A stretch of 64,000 bases of DNA from Desulfolinea sp050305405 (GTDB lineage Bacteria > Chloroflexota > Anaerolineae > Anaerolineales > Villigracilaceae). The position numbers were made by a program, and so were the translations under genes. Below the pieces are notes generated by a model. The model did not search any database and was not told where the DNA came from. It was given only the letters and a program-made list of their open reading frames with translations. Location of the stretch: NCBI GenBank assembly GCA_050305405.1, contig JBNLFG010000008.1, positions 124,001-188,000 of the forward strand, written 5' to 3'. Of this stretch, positions 24,771-34,046 are shown in pieces; the stretch's first letter is position 1, and each line of letters begins with the position of its first letter.

Positions 24771-26672
24771 ATGAAAAAAAACTTTATTTTGCTTTTGCTT
24801 TTCGTCTTTCTAGTTCAGGCTTGCCAACCTGCGCAGCCTGTTCCTCCTACCGCAACATCTTCCCCCATTACCCCAACCAATACAACCGAATCCCCCACCG
24901 ATGTGCCACCTACAGAAATCCCTGAGGACAAGCCCTCGGTGGTTTTGATTTCTTGGGATGGTTCGCGCACGGATCTGGTTTACGGGCTGATGGACGAAGG
25001 CCGATTGCCCAATTTCGCATCCATCGCGCAGGCAGGTGTACAGGCGGAATATGCCCAAAGTATTGATCCCTCGTTGACCGCTGCTGCGCACAACAGCATT
25101 TCGTCGGGTTCCTTCCCAACACATACCGGAATCACATCAAACAGTTTTCATGTTACCGGGGATGATTTCTACTGGTATCGCGTCGGCTATGACGAAGGAA
25201 TGACCGACGCCGAGCCAATCTGGGTGACTGCGTCGAAAAATGGACTGACGACTGCCTCCGTTTTCTTTGTTGGTGGTACGCCAAGTATCTCCACCCAAAT
25301 GGCGGATTACACGATCGGGTACGGGATCGAAGATGCTTACTCCAAACAATGGTCTGTTTCCCTCGACCAAGCTGAAGACTGGGGCGATGCGCCCGCATCC
25401 TATAGTCCGGCACTGAGTGGCAGTTTCAGCATCCAGAACGTAAAAAAGGTCTATCTCTACGTCACCGATTCAACCGATGACAGCAGCGAGAATTACGATA
25501 CCGTGATGCTCAACACCGAACGCAGCAGCACAGATGCCATCTCGCTTAAAGAAAACGAGTGGGGGCCGCTGATCTTGCTGCCGCGCTCATATGCCGGGGC
25601 TGATTTTCTCATCCAGGAGATCACGCCCGAAAGCGTAACGCTCTATCACACCGGCGTGGAGCACAATACCGCTTCGCCCAAAGAATTGCTGGATGCGCTC
25701 AATGAGAAATTCGGTTTCTTCTCTGCCGGTGCCGATTCGTATGCCCTAGAGCACGGCTGGATCACCGAAGAGGATGACCTGTACCTGCTCGAACGCCAAT
25801 CCACCTTCATGGCGGAGGTCGCCGCGTGGGTTTACGAAACCTACCAACCTGACCTGCTCTTCACTTGGCAAGACCCCTTTGATTCTGCCGGACATCAATT
25901 CCTGATGACTGACCCGCGCCAACTCAACTATACACCTGAAAACGCTGAAATCGCCCGCACCCATTACGAGCAGGCAGCACAGATCGCCGATAACGCTCTT
26001 GGTATCATGTTGGATGCCTTCGACCTTGAGAAAACAACCCTGATGATGGTCGGCGATCACGGCATGGCGCCCATCCATTCGCGCGTTTATGTCAACACCA
26101 TTTTGGAGAACGCCGGTCTGCTAACGCTCGACAGCCAAAACTACGTCGTGCTCGACGAGACCAAAGCCTTCGCGATTTGCTCTGGCGGCGCGGTGCACGT
26201 CTATATCAATCTGGAGGGACGCGAGAAGGGCGGCGGCACGGTTTCTGCCGATGAATACGAAGCGCTGCGAGAGCAGATTATGGGACTGCTTTCAGGTTTG
26301 ACAGATCCCGTAAGCGGCGAAGCTGTTTTTCAGCGCGTACTGGCACGCGAAGCGCTTGCGGACCTTGGGCTTGATTCCCCTAACTCTGGCGATATTTTTG
26401 CCCAAGCAATTCCCGGCTACCACCTCGACGGCTGGCGTGGCAACGACGAAGTTTTTGAGCAAGCTGATTTTTACGGGCAACACGGCTATGACAGCACCTT
26501 GCCCGAAGTACAGACCATCTTCATTGCGGCGGGTGCAGGCGTCCCCCAACAGGACGGTTTTATCGCCCCTGTCCGCATCGTCGACTATGCACCAACCATC
26601 GCAAATATCTTCGGCTTTGATCCCGCCCCCACTGTGGACGGGAAACTCATCCCAATACTGGTACAAAAATGA
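24771..26672 (+). CDS. Alkaline phosphatase superfamily lipoprotein (type I phosphodiesterase/nucleotide pyrophosphatase)
   Basis: 633 residues. A lipoprotein signal with lipobox FLVQAC is followed by a Thr/Pro linker. The catalytic domain begins VVLISWDGSRTDL (first metal Asp), with the Thr nucleophile region PSLTAAAHNSISSGSFPTHT, DSAGHQF (Asp/His ligands) and MMVGDHGMAPIHS (Asp-His ligands), then the last His in GQHGYD. It probably removes phosphate or phosphodiester groups from an extracytoplasmic substrate. Overlaps the next gene by 4 bp. Confidence 0.85.
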   Translation: MKKNFILLLLFVFLVQACQPAQPVPPTATSSPITPTNTTESPTDVPPTEIPEDKPSVVLISWDGSRTDLVYGLMDEGRLPNFASIAQAGVQAEYAQSIDPSLTAAAHNSISSGSFPTHTGITSNSFHVTGDDFYWYRVGYDEGMTDAEPIWVTASKNGLTTASVFFVGGTPSISTQMADYTIGYGIEDAYSKQWSVSLDQAEDWGDAPASYSPALSGSFSIQNVKKVYLYVTDSTDDSSENYDTVMLNTERSSTDAISLKENEWGPLILLPRSYAGADFLIQEITPESVTLYHTGVEHNTASPKELLDALNEKFGFFSAGADSYALEHGWITEEDDLYLLERQSTFMAEVAAWVYETYQPDLLFTWQDPFDSAGHQFLMTDPRQLNYTPENAEIARTHYEQAAQIADNALGIMLDAFDLEKTTLMMVGDHGMAPIHSRVYVNTILENAGLLTLDSQNYVVLDETKAFAICSGGAVHVYINLEGREKGGGTVSADEYEALREQIMGLLSGLTDPVSGEAVFQRVLAREALADLGLDSPNSGDIFAQAIPGYHLDGWRGNDEVFEQADFYGQHGYDSTLPEVQTIFIAAGAGVPQQDGFIAPVRIVDYAPTIANIFGFDPAPTVDGKLIPILVQK

Positions 26673-27547
26673 CCCAATCGATTTGTTTTCACCACAACGA
26701 CCCCGACGGTCACGCCAGCGGCGCGATCGTCAAATATGCCCTCGGTGACAAAGTCAGTCTCGTCGAAAGCGACTACGACGGCACGCCAATCCCCTGGGAT
26801 TTGGTTGAGCAGGCTGAACAAGTTATCGTGACCGATTTTTCCTTTTCCGTAGACCAAATGCAACGTCTCGCCGATGGGCGCGAACTGGTCTGGATCGACC
26901 ACCACAAAAGCGCGCTGGCAGAATTCGAAGGCATCGCCGACGAATGGCCCGGTATCCGCGACATCTCCGAAGCTGCCTGTGTACTGACCTGGCAATATTT
27001 CTTCCCCGAACGCCCCGTTCCACGCGCCATCGTCCTGATCGGCGACCGTGACATCTGGCGCTGGGCAGAGAAAGATACGGGCGCTTTTGGCTCGAGTTTA
27101 TTCAATCAAGATCACCTTGCCAGTAACGCGACCTTCTGGAAACCACTCCTGGAAGATGACGCGCCAACGCTTGAAAAAATGATTAAAGAAGGTGCCTGGT
27201 TGCGCGAGATCACCTTGCGTGATATCGACAACCTGATGGAAGCACGCAGCTTTGAAGTCGAATTTGAAGGCTATCAGACACTTGCGGTTAATCGGCGCGG
27301 CACCGGCGATATTGGCAATTATGGACGTGACCGCGGATACGAAATCGTCTATACTTATGCAGACAAGATGCAGCTCGACGGGTTAACCACCGTCGTAACC
27401 TTGTACTCGAACAAGATAGATGTTTCTGTGATCGCCAAGCGTTATGGTGGCGGTGGACACGCTGGTGCGGCAGGATTCTCCTTCCCGCGCAGCGCAACAC
27501 CTTTCCCGCCCGGCGCAAAAGTGAATTGGAAAACCGAGCAAAAGTAG
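26669..27547 (+). CDS. DHH family phosphoesterase (NrnB-like oligoribonuclease/phosphodiesterase)
   Basis: 292 residues. Motif I HHNDPDGHASG at residues 8-18, motif II VTDFSFS, the DHH motif IDHHKSA near residue 74, and the DHHA1 block YGGGGHAGAAGF near the C-terminus. Family members hydrolyse short RNAs or linear dinucleotides. The ATGA overlap with the phosphodiesterase suggests co-expression. Cytoplasmic, no signal peptide. Confidence 0.85.
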   Translation: MTQSICFHHNDPDGHASGAIVKYALGDKVSLVESDYDGTPIPWDLVEQAEQVIVTDFSFSVDQMQRLADGRELVWIDHHKSALAEFEGIADEWPGIRDISEAACVLTWQYFFPERPVPRAIVLIGDRDIWRWAEKDTGAFGSSLFNQDHLASNATFWKPLLEDDAPTLEKMIKEGAWLREITLRDIDNLMEARSFEVEFEGYQTLAVNRRGTGDIGNYGRDRGYEIVYTYADKMQLDGLTTVVTLYSNKIDVSVIAKRYGGGGHAGAAGFSFPRSATPFPPGAKVNWKTEQK

Positions 27548-27557
27548 GAGTTTGTCC

Positions 27558-29252
27558 GTGAGTTTATCTGACGCCCCACCCACCACGAAATCCCGACTGG
27601 CTGAATGGCTCACTCCGCGCCGTTTGCGCAAATGGCGCGAAAACATCACCGCTTATTTGATGATCGCCCCTGCCGTGAGTTTAATTTTTCTCTTCGGCAT
27701 CTTCCCTGTCGGTTTTGCCCTCTTCGTCAGCTTGCACAAATGGCGTCTCAAACGTGGAGACATTATCGGGCTGGTCAATTACACCAACGCTGTCGGCCCG
27801 CTGGCGTATTTATTGGTCTTCGCAATCGGCATAGGCTTACTCTTCTTCGCTTACCGCCAATTCAACAAGCTTCGCAAAACTCTTCCCGAAAACCCATCTC
27901 GCTTTTGGTTGCTCAACTTGCCCGCCATATTGCTGGCAGGCACAGGCTTGGGCTTCGTCAACTGGACAGTCGTTCTGCTTCCCAATATCCTTGACATTGC
28001 CGATAAAATTCGCGGCGTAGAAAAAACGCGTGAACTCTTCATCCAACTTTTGGATGTAGCCTTCAGCGTCCCCGAAGTTTTAGCCGCACGCGGCATGATG
28101 CTCTGGTTCGCGCTTGGCGCATTGATCGTCGTCAGCGTCACCATGTATTTGTGGCGCACACCGGAAACTTTTCAAAAACAATTTGAGCTTGCCGCCACTT
28201 GGGCGATGGCAGGTATTGGCGCAATCGTATTGAAATACGTTTATAGCGAAATGATGCTGGCGTATAACACAGCCGTCCAAACAGGTGAAGACCCCGGTAT
28301 CCTGCCGCAACTCATCAGCATTTCCAGCGGTTTGATTTTGCTCTTTATTGGTTGGAAGATTTGGCAAAAAGCCAGCGATCAAACCAGCAACACGCTTTTC
28401 GTCATGCAGTTATTTGGTGCGATGATTTTCATCGTTGGCGGTTGGATCATGGTCGGCGAATTACCCATCATGGTTGCATCCGGGGATGAAGATTTGTGGG
28501 TCGGATTGAAAGCCACGCTCTTCTACTCGCTGGGCACGATTCCCTTCCAATTGAGCATCTCCATCTTTCTCGCTGTGCTGCTTTTCCAAAACCTGAAGGG
28601 CTCGCAATTCTTCCGCATGATGTTCTTCTTGCCCTACGTTACACCGACCGTCGCCAGCGCAGCGGTTTTCAGGCAATTGTTCTCGAACCGGTTGCAAGCC
28701 CCGGTCAACGCGAGTTTTCGTTTTCTCGGGCTGGAGCCGCTTCAATGGCTCTGGGAACCGAAGGGCATCTTCCGCCTGATCGCGCTGAATTCCGGCATCG
28801 AGAATTGGCCTGCCTGGGCAGATGGCCCTAGCTTGGCATTAGTCGTTATCATGATCTTTTCCATCTGGGTCTTTGTTGGTTACGATACGGTCATCTATTT
28901 AGCGGGACTAGGCAACATCCCCAAAGAAACCAGCGAAGCTGCCGAAGTGGATGGCGCTACCCGCTGGCAGGTATTCCGTTATATTACCTTCCCGCTCCTT
29001 TCCCCAACCACCTATTTCCTGACCTTGATTTCGGTGATCGGCACATTCAAGGCCTTCAACCACATTTGGGTGATGCGGCTTGAAGCCGCGCTTGGCACCA
29101 CCGACACTTTCAGTGTGGTCATCTTCACGGAATTCTTCCTGAAGTTGCGCTACGGTTACGCCTCGGCGATGGCATTTATCCTCTTTGCCATTATTTTGGG
29201 GCTTACCTATCTCAATAACAAAGTTCAGGGATCGCGAGTTTTCTATGGATAA
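27558..29252 (+). CDS. Sugar ABC transporter permease, MalF-like, with long N-terminal insertion
   Basis: About 564 residues. A GTG at 27558, seven bases after AGGAG, is preferred over the TTG at 27552. The first helix (APAVSLIFLFGIFPVGFALF VSLHKW) and the C-terminal permease domain (about 320-560, with EAAEVDGATRWQVFRYITFP) are standard. Between them lie about 230 residues with five or so extra helices and soluble loops (EKTRELFIQLLDVAFSVPEV), unusual among bacterial CUT1 permeases. No ATPase gene is nearby, so a shared MsmK-like ATPase is likely. Confidence 0.85.
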   Translation: MSLSDAPPTTKSRLAEWLTPRRLRKWRENITAYLMIAPAVSLIFLFGIFPVGFALFVSLHKWRLKRGDIIGLVNYTNAVGPLAYLLVFAIGIGLLFFAYRQFNKLRKTLPENPSRFWLLNLPAILLAGTGLGFVNWTVVLLPNILDIADKIRGVEKTRELFIQLLDVAFSVPEVLAARGMMLWFALGALIVVSVTMYLWRTPETFQKQFELAATWAMAGIGAIVLKYVYSEMMLAYNTAVQTGEDPGILPQLISISSGLILLFIGWKIWQKASDQTSNTLFVMQLFGAMIFIVGGWIMVGELPIMVASGDEDLWVGLKATLFYSLGTIPFQLSISIFLAVLLFQNLKGSQFFRMMFFLPYVTPTVASAAVFRQLFSNRLQAPVNASFRFLGLEPLQWLWEPKGIFRLIALNSGIENWPAWADGPSLALVVIMIFSIWVFVGYDTVIYLAGLGNIPKETSEAAEVDGATRWQVFRYITFPLLSPTTYFLTLISVIGTFKAFNHIWVMRLEAALGTTDTFSVVIFTEFFLKLRYGYASAMAFILFAIILGLTYLNNKVQGSRVFYG

Positions 29253-30129
29253 AAACTTGACCACCTCCCCAAAAGCAAGACACTACCGCACCCCCTCATG
29301 GATAATTGTACGCAATACCCTAACGTATCTTATGTTGATTATCGGCGTGATCATAGCAATTTTTCCCTTCTTCTGGATGATCTCCACTTCGCTGATGTCT
29401 CTCGGCGAAGCGCAGGGCACACGCCTGATTCCCTCCGCGATTCATTGGGAAAATTATGTCGACGCGTGGAAGGAAGCTAACTTCTCCCTTTATATGTGGA
29501 ATAGTGTCCGCATCACGCTCCTGACCTTGGCTGGGGAGCTGACCTTCAGCATCCTCGCGGCGTACGCATTTGCCCGTATAAAATTCCCCGGGCGCGATCT
29601 GATCTTTACCGTGATGCTCAGCACGATGATGGTTCCAGCGATGGTCACCATCATCCCCAACTTCCTGACCGTTACCTGGCTGGGGCGCATCGGCCCAATC
29701 AAGTGGATGAATAACTGGCCTGCACTCACAATCCCCTTTATGGGCAGCGTCTTCGCCATCTTCCTGTTACGACAATTCTTTGCTCAGATTCCTGATGAAC
29801 TCTTCGACTCTGCGCAAGTGGACGGCGCTGGACATCTGCGTTTTCTTTGGAGCGTCGTCCTGCCTCTCTCCAAAGCGCCGTTGATGGTCATCATTATTCT
29901 GTCCTTTATCGGCACGTGGAATTCTCTCGCCTGGCCAATGCTGGTGACCAACTCACCAGACTGGCGTCCGATCGCGGTCGGCTTATATGGCTTTATTGAT
30001 GAAGCAGGCCAGAAGCTCAACTTGATGATGGCAGGCGCATTCATTGCCATCATCCCTATTCTGGTGCTTTACTTCTTTACGCAAAAACAATTCACTGAAA
30101 GCATTGCGCGCAGTGGGTTGAAGGGATAG
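29246..30129 (+). CDS. Sugar ABC transporter permease, MalG-like
   Basis: 293 residues from the ATG at 29246-29248, which overlaps the end of the MalF-like gene by 7 bp. Six helices, with YAFARIKFPGR, then DSAQVDGAGHLRFLWSVVLP (the EAA loop) and a C-terminal FTQKQFTESIARSGLKG typical of MalG/CUT1 permeases. It pairs with the preceding permease to form the membrane channel. Confidence 0.9.
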
Positions 30130-30235
30130 CCTAATCCCAACATAAGGAGGTGATATTTCTCATAAAACAAGATTAAATAACCTCGTTTGTTCAAGTTTGT
30201 AAAACTTTCAAAACATGTTAAGGAGAAAGAGAACT

Positions 30236-31654
30236 ATGTCTAGCAAGATTTTCAAAAGCCTCGTTATGTTCGCCGTTGTTATGGCGCTCGTCTTGGGTGC
30301 CTGCACCCCGGCAGCCACCCCCGCTCCAGCAGAGGAACCCGCTGCCCCCGCAGAAGAAGCTCCCGCTGCCGAAGAACCCGCCGCTCCTGCTGAAGAAGCC
30401 GAGCCGATGGGCCCCGCAATTGACCCCACTGGCCAGACCGTAACTTTCTGGCACGTTTGGGGCACTGGCGGACCAAATGAAGCCATGCTCGCCATTGTGG
30501 ATGAATTCAATGCCACCAACGAGTGGGGCATCACCGTCGAAGCAGTTGACCAGGGCAAATATAACGATCTGGAAGATTCCTTCAACGCTGCCGTTCAATC
30601 TGGTGATCTGCCTGATCTGGTCACTGGCTATACCAATGCGATGGCAAACTGGTACGCCGTAGACGCTGTTGTCGATTTGGATCCCTACCTCAACGACGCT
30701 GACTTTGGCTTAACAGTCGAAGAACAGGCTGCCTTCTTCCCCGGATCCATCGAAGGCGGTAAGGCTCCCGATGGCACCTTCTTTGCCTTCCCCATCAGCC
30801 AGTCTGCAAACGTGCTCTTCTACAACTCCGGTTGGGCAAAAGAGCTTGGCTTTGACGCTCCCCCTGCAAACTACGCAGAATTCAAAGAACAGGCTTGCGC
30901 TGCTATGGAAGCCAACGCGACTGACGACGATCCCGACAACGACGGCACCGGCGGTTTGGTACTTTATGCTGGCGCATCCAACGTTGCCTCTTTCGTTTTC
31001 GCCAACGGCGGCAACATGCTCAACGCTGCTGGTGATGGTTACGATTTCACCGACCAGACCGTTGTCGACGCTGCTGAATTCATGAAAGAACTTTGGGACG
31101 AAGGCTGTGGTTTCCCGACCGAGTCTTACCCGAATCCTGAATTTGCCAGCCGCAAAGCCCTCTTCACCATGAGCTCTACCGCTGGCTTGCCCTACCAGTT
31201 CTCCGCTTTTGAAGCTGAAGGCGCAATCCAGGACGAGTGGACAATTGCTACCTTCCCCGGCAAAGACGGCGGCGAAGCGGTTGACCTCTTCGGTCAATAC
31301 GTGGCAATTGCCAACACCAACCCCGAACGCATGATGGCAACCTGGGTCTTTGTCAAATACCTGACTTCCCCCGAAGGACAGGCAAAATGGATCGAAGGCA
31401 GCGCCTACTATCCCACTCGCACCGACACCCTGCCGCTCATCGAAGCCTTCGGTGCTGAGAACGAAATCTGGTCATACGGTCTGTCCTTCCTGGATAGCGG
31501 TGCAGCAGAACCTGCATGGGCTTCCTGGACAACCGTCCGCCGCGATGTTGGTGATTCCTTCTATGCCATTCTCCAAGGTACCCCGGAAGAAATCCCCACC
31601 CTGCTCTCAGACTTGAACGATAAAGCTGCTGAAGCAGTAGCAGAGGTTGACTAA
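30236..31654 (+). CDS. Extracellular sugar-binding lipoprotein (CUT1 family)
   Basis: 472 residues from the ATG at 30236, with AAGGAGAAAGAG just upstream. Lipobox ALVLGAC, then an Ala/Pro/Glu linker made of PAEEPAAPAEE-type repeats (about 20-60). The binding protein proper shows VTFWHVWGTGGPNEAMLAIV, SGDLPDLVTGYTNAMANW, and WVFVKYLTSPEGQAKW, all usual in family 1 solute-binding proteins. The ligand is unknown. The high-expression layout (strong RBS, own terminator) is usual for binding proteins. Confidence 0.92.
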   Translation: MSSKIFKSLVMFAVVMALVLGACTPAATPAPAEEPAAPAEEAPAAEEPAAPAEEAEPMGPAIDPTGQTVTFWHVWGTGGPNEAMLAIVDEFNATNEWGITVEAVDQGKYNDLEDSFNAAVQSGDLPDLVTGYTNAMANWYAVDAVVDLDPYLNDADFGLTVEEQAAFFPGSIEGGKAPDGTFFAFPISQSANVLFYNSGWAKELGFDAPPANYAEFKEQACAAMEANATDDDPDNDGTGGLVLYAGASNVASFVFANGGNMLNAAGDGYDFTDQTVVDAAEFMKELWDEGCGFPTESYPNPEFASRKALFTMSSTAGLPYQFSAFEAEGAIQDEWTIATFPGKDGGEAVDLFGQYVAIANTNPERMMATWVFVKYLTSPEGQAKWIEGSAYYPTRTDTLPLIEAFGAENEIWSYGLSFLDSGAAEPAWASWTTVRRDVGDSFYAILQGTPEEIPTLLSDLNDKAAEAVAEVD

Positions 31655-31671
31655 TTTCCAGTTCAAATAAC

Positions 31672-31706
31672 AAAAAAAGAGTCAGAGAAATCTGGCTCTT
31701 TTTTTA
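31672..31706 (+). terminator. Intrinsic terminator after the sugar-binding protein gene
   Basis: AAAAAAAGAGTCAG and CTGGCTCTTTTTTT form a hairpin with a six-base loop, directly followed by T residues. It lies 17 bp after the stop codon. Confidence 0.9.
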
Positions 31707-31779
31707 TCCCTTTACGCTAACAGCAAGCCATCCATTTTTACATCATCAGCAACACATATCTTTTGGTTCCTGAATTTTG

Positions 31780-31810
31780 GCAGCCTGCACCTTGTGCAGG
31801 CTGTTTTCTA
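31780..31810 (+). terminator. Second hairpin terminator in the 31655-32415 gap
   Basis: CAGCCTGCA (31781-31789) and TGCAGGCTG (31795-31803) pair perfectly, followed by TTTTC. No gene lies between it and the first terminator, so it may back up the first one or end an unseen short transcript. Confidence 0.65.
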
Positions 31811-31934
31811 TCACCTTTCAATATTGCAAAGAAAAAAAGATACAAACAATCACATATTGTACTTAAAAAATGTACAATACTCACGTTTCATCATTTTATT
31901 TACACATTCTGGAAATAAGAGACAATAATATCTC

Positions 31935-32223
31935 TCACAAAAGGAACGTGGGCAAGCAATTGAATTAGCAAACTAAAAACTAGCGATACTCTTGTTTTTT
32001 AGGGCGTAGCAAAAGCATGTTGCCCATACCCGAGACAGTTTTTTTTACCAACCTGTTGGTTTCACTCCTGAATGTAAGGAGTCTAGGCAATATGGTGCTC
32101 TACTAAAAGAATGTAGGGCGGGAAGAATCATCTACTCAACCAACGGATGCTTTTTTGAAAAAACTGTTACGTAGCTAGAACAAGGTAAAAAGGAGATGAA
32201 ACGATTTCATCTCCTTTTTTTAT
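31935..32223 (+). ncRNA. Candidate structured RNA of unknown class with its own terminator
   Basis: The 760-bp gap 31655-32415 has no credible gene, but this part is rich in long-range pairs. GTGGGCAA (31948) pairs with TTGCCCAT (32020), enclosing CTAAAAAC/GTTTTTTAG. ACAGTTTTTT (32035) pairs with AAAAAACTGT (32158), enclosing CTGTTGGTT/AACCAACGG, ACTCCT/AGGAGT and CTCTAC/GTAGGG. A perfect terminator hairpin, AAAAAGGAGATGAAA with TTTCATCTCCTTTTT, ends at 32223. A TTTACA with an A/T-rich block about 18 bp later lies near 31910-31940. I could not match it to T-box, c-di-GMP, cobalamin, tmRNA, RNase P or SRP patterns. Confidence 0.5.
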
Positions 32224-32237
32224 TGCAACACAAGCAG

Positions 32238-32282
32238 TTTTCATCCAAGAAACTATCATTTCTGTTATTTCTTGGGTGAAAA
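32238..32282 (+). other. 15-bp hairpin in the leader of the TadG-like gene
   Basis: TTTTCATCCAAGAAA (32238-32252) pairs with TTTCTTGGGTGAAAA (32268-32282), one G-T wobble. It lies between the RNA terminator at 32223 and a smaller terminator-like hairpin at 32338. It may be part of a leader attenuator. Confidence 0.55.
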
Positions 32283-32337
32283 AAATATGCTGTGTGATAG
32301 TGAAAAAAGTCATACAGTATCGCTCGGACAAATAATT

Positions 32338-32359
32338 CTGTGTCATCACAGCGTTTTTT
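32338..32359 (+). terminator. Small terminator-like hairpin upstream of the TadG-like gene
   Basis: CTGTG and CACAG with loop TCAT, then CG and TTTTTT. The 3' arm (ATCACAGC) can alternatively pair in part with GCTGTGTGAT at about 32288-32297, so an attenuation switch is conceivable but weakly supported. Confidence 0.45.
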
Positions 32360-32415
32360 GTCACTTATCTTTAGTTACTATTTATATTTTTTATTTCATC
32401 TCTAGGAGAAAAATC

Positions 32416-33942
32416 ATGTTCGAAAAAAGAAAGACAACAGAACGTGGACAAGCAATTGTCCTAATCGCATTAGCAATTATTGGCTTAGTCAGCTTTACTG
32501 GCCTAGCCGTTGATGCTGGTATCGCTTTTTCTAACAAGCGTCAGGCACAAAATGCAGCGGATAACGCCGCATTCGCGGCAGCATTATCGGCAATCCGTAA
32601 TTCAGAAGCCACGGAGAACGATCTTGCCCTCGCCGCCGAGAACATCATGGTGAAGAATGGGTTTGACCCCGATGATGGATCAGTGACTGTCCAGGTTAAC
32701 AATCCGCCTGAAAGCGGTCCATACGCAGGGAACGACGAGTATATCCAAATCATTATCGAGACACAAGCCGAAACTTTTTTTGCCCCGGTTATTGGCATCA
32801 ACGAAACAAGAAGCACTGTTGAAGCTGTCGTAAGAGCAAAAACCAGTGAAGTGAGCCCCCTATACAATGGAAGTGCTTTAGTTGCACTTAAAGACACAGG
32901 CGATAAAACCTTTATCATCAACGGTGGAAACCATGTAACTGTTGAAGGCAGCGGCATGTTTGTCAATAGCAGCGGCAGCAAAGCCTTAAAAATTGGCGGA
33001 GGCACTGTCATTAAAACAGACACAGGCATTGGCGTCGTGGGGGGGACACAAATTGCCAATAGTGTCGAGATAGATGGATATACCGTAGAGTGGAACGCAA
33101 ACAATCCACCAGTCTCCACGGGTCTATCTCAAATCCCGCTTCCGCCTGATTACTCCTTTATACCTATGCCTCCAGCACCACCTAGCTGTGCGGGCCTTCC
33201 CACCATTACAAAAAATTCTTGGAACAATTATCCTGATGGGACAGATGTCACCATCTCCCCCGGCATTTACCCAAATGGGATCACAATGCTTGGTGGCGTC
33301 ACACACGTCACAATGGAAAGCGGCATCTACTGCGTCCACGACCACTTCCAGTTCAATGGTGGCATGACGGTTGATGGCGGCAACGTAAAACTTGTACCGC
33401 AAGACAATTACGACCTCGTTTTTAACGGAGGGACGATCTTAAACTTCACGAACCTCGAATATTACGCTGAAGACGGTGATTTAATAATACACGGCGGCAA
33501 TGAACTACACACAGACCGCTTTCGTTTTTTTGTTACTGGCGATGCGAATTTTCGAATGCATGGCGGTGCTGTTTTTGTCAGCAATGATACTTACTTCTAC
33601 CTTCCTGAAGGAAAGGCTGAATGGAACGGTGGCTCAATTATCACAATGCAAGCTCCTCCCCAAAATGACCCTAATGGGTTTGGCGGGCTGCTGATGTACA
33701 AGCCTTGGGAAAACACTGTAGACATGGACTTCCATGGCGGTAGTGACATTAACTTAAGAGGCAGCTTTCTCTTACCTCACACCGAGCTTCAATTCCATGG
33801 CGGAAACCAACTGGATGCTATCCAAACGCAAATTGTTGCTTATACGCTTCAATTCAATGGCGGCTCAAATATTTATGTTGACTTTAACGATGTAGACAAC
33901 TATCAGGCAGCTGCCCCCCCTACTATAGAACTAGCGGAATAA
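32416..33942 (+). CDS. TadG-like pilus-domain protein with a beta-solenoid-like repeat region
   Basis: 508 residues from the ATG at 32416, with AGGAGAAA upstream; a longer frame upstream covers leader hairpins and is rejected. Residues about 8-60 are a TadE/TadG-type Flp-pilus N-terminal segment: ERGQAIVLIALAIIGLVSF, then GLAVDAGIAFSNKRQAQNAA. From about residue 175 there are many short hydrophobic-plus-Gly-Gly turns (FQFNGGMTVDGG, LVFNGGTIL, IIHGGNEL, RMHGGAVF, EWNGGSII, DFHGGSDI, QFHGGNQL, QFNGGSNI), suggesting a right-handed beta-helix. No other pilus genes are nearby, so it is an orphan surface protein. Confidence 0.78.
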   Translation: MFEKRKTTERGQAIVLIALAIIGLVSFTGLAVDAGIAFSNKRQAQNAADNAAFAAALSAIRNSEATENDLALAAENIMVKNGFDPDDGSVTVQVNNPPESGPYAGNDEYIQIIIETQAETFFAPVIGINETRSTVEAVVRAKTSEVSPLYNGSALVALKDTGDKTFIINGGNHVTVEGSGMFVNSSGSKALKIGGGTVIKTDTGIGVVGGTQIANSVEIDGYTVEWNANNPPVSTGLSQIPLPPDYSFIPMPPAPPSCAGLPTITKNSWNNYPDGTDVTISPGIYPNGITMLGGVTHVTMESGIYCVHDHFQFNGGMTVDGGNVKLVPQDNYDLVFNGGTILNFTNLEYYAEDGDLIIHGGNELHTDRFRFFVTGDANFRMHGGAVFVSNDTYFYLPEGKAEWNGGSIITMQAPPQNDPNGFGGLLMYKPWENTVDMDFHGGSDINLRGSFLLPHTELQFHGGNQLDAIQTQIVAYTLQFNGGSNIYVDFNDVDNYQAAAPPTIELAE

Positions 33943-33977
33943 CGCCTCGCCCCGCCCTAAACCTGCTTCCCCTATAT

Positions 33978-34016
33978 CGGCAGTCTGCGCCATTCAGCAG
34001 GCTGCCGTTTTCTTTT
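33978..34016 (+). terminator. Intrinsic terminator after the TadG-like gene
   Basis: CGGCAGTCTGC and GCAGGCTGCCG form an 11-bp stem (one G-T) with an eight-base loop, followed by TTTTCTTTT. It separates the gene from the convergent histidine kinase gene. Confidence 0.85.
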
Positions 34017-34046
34017 CCTTCTCAGAAGGTATATTTTTTTCTGATC

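Noticed and set aside
31948..32027. c-di-GMP (GEMM-I) riboswitch
   Set aside because: GCAAAC and GGGCGTAGCAAAAGC vaguely recall the motif, but the tetraloop-receptor and second stem are missing.
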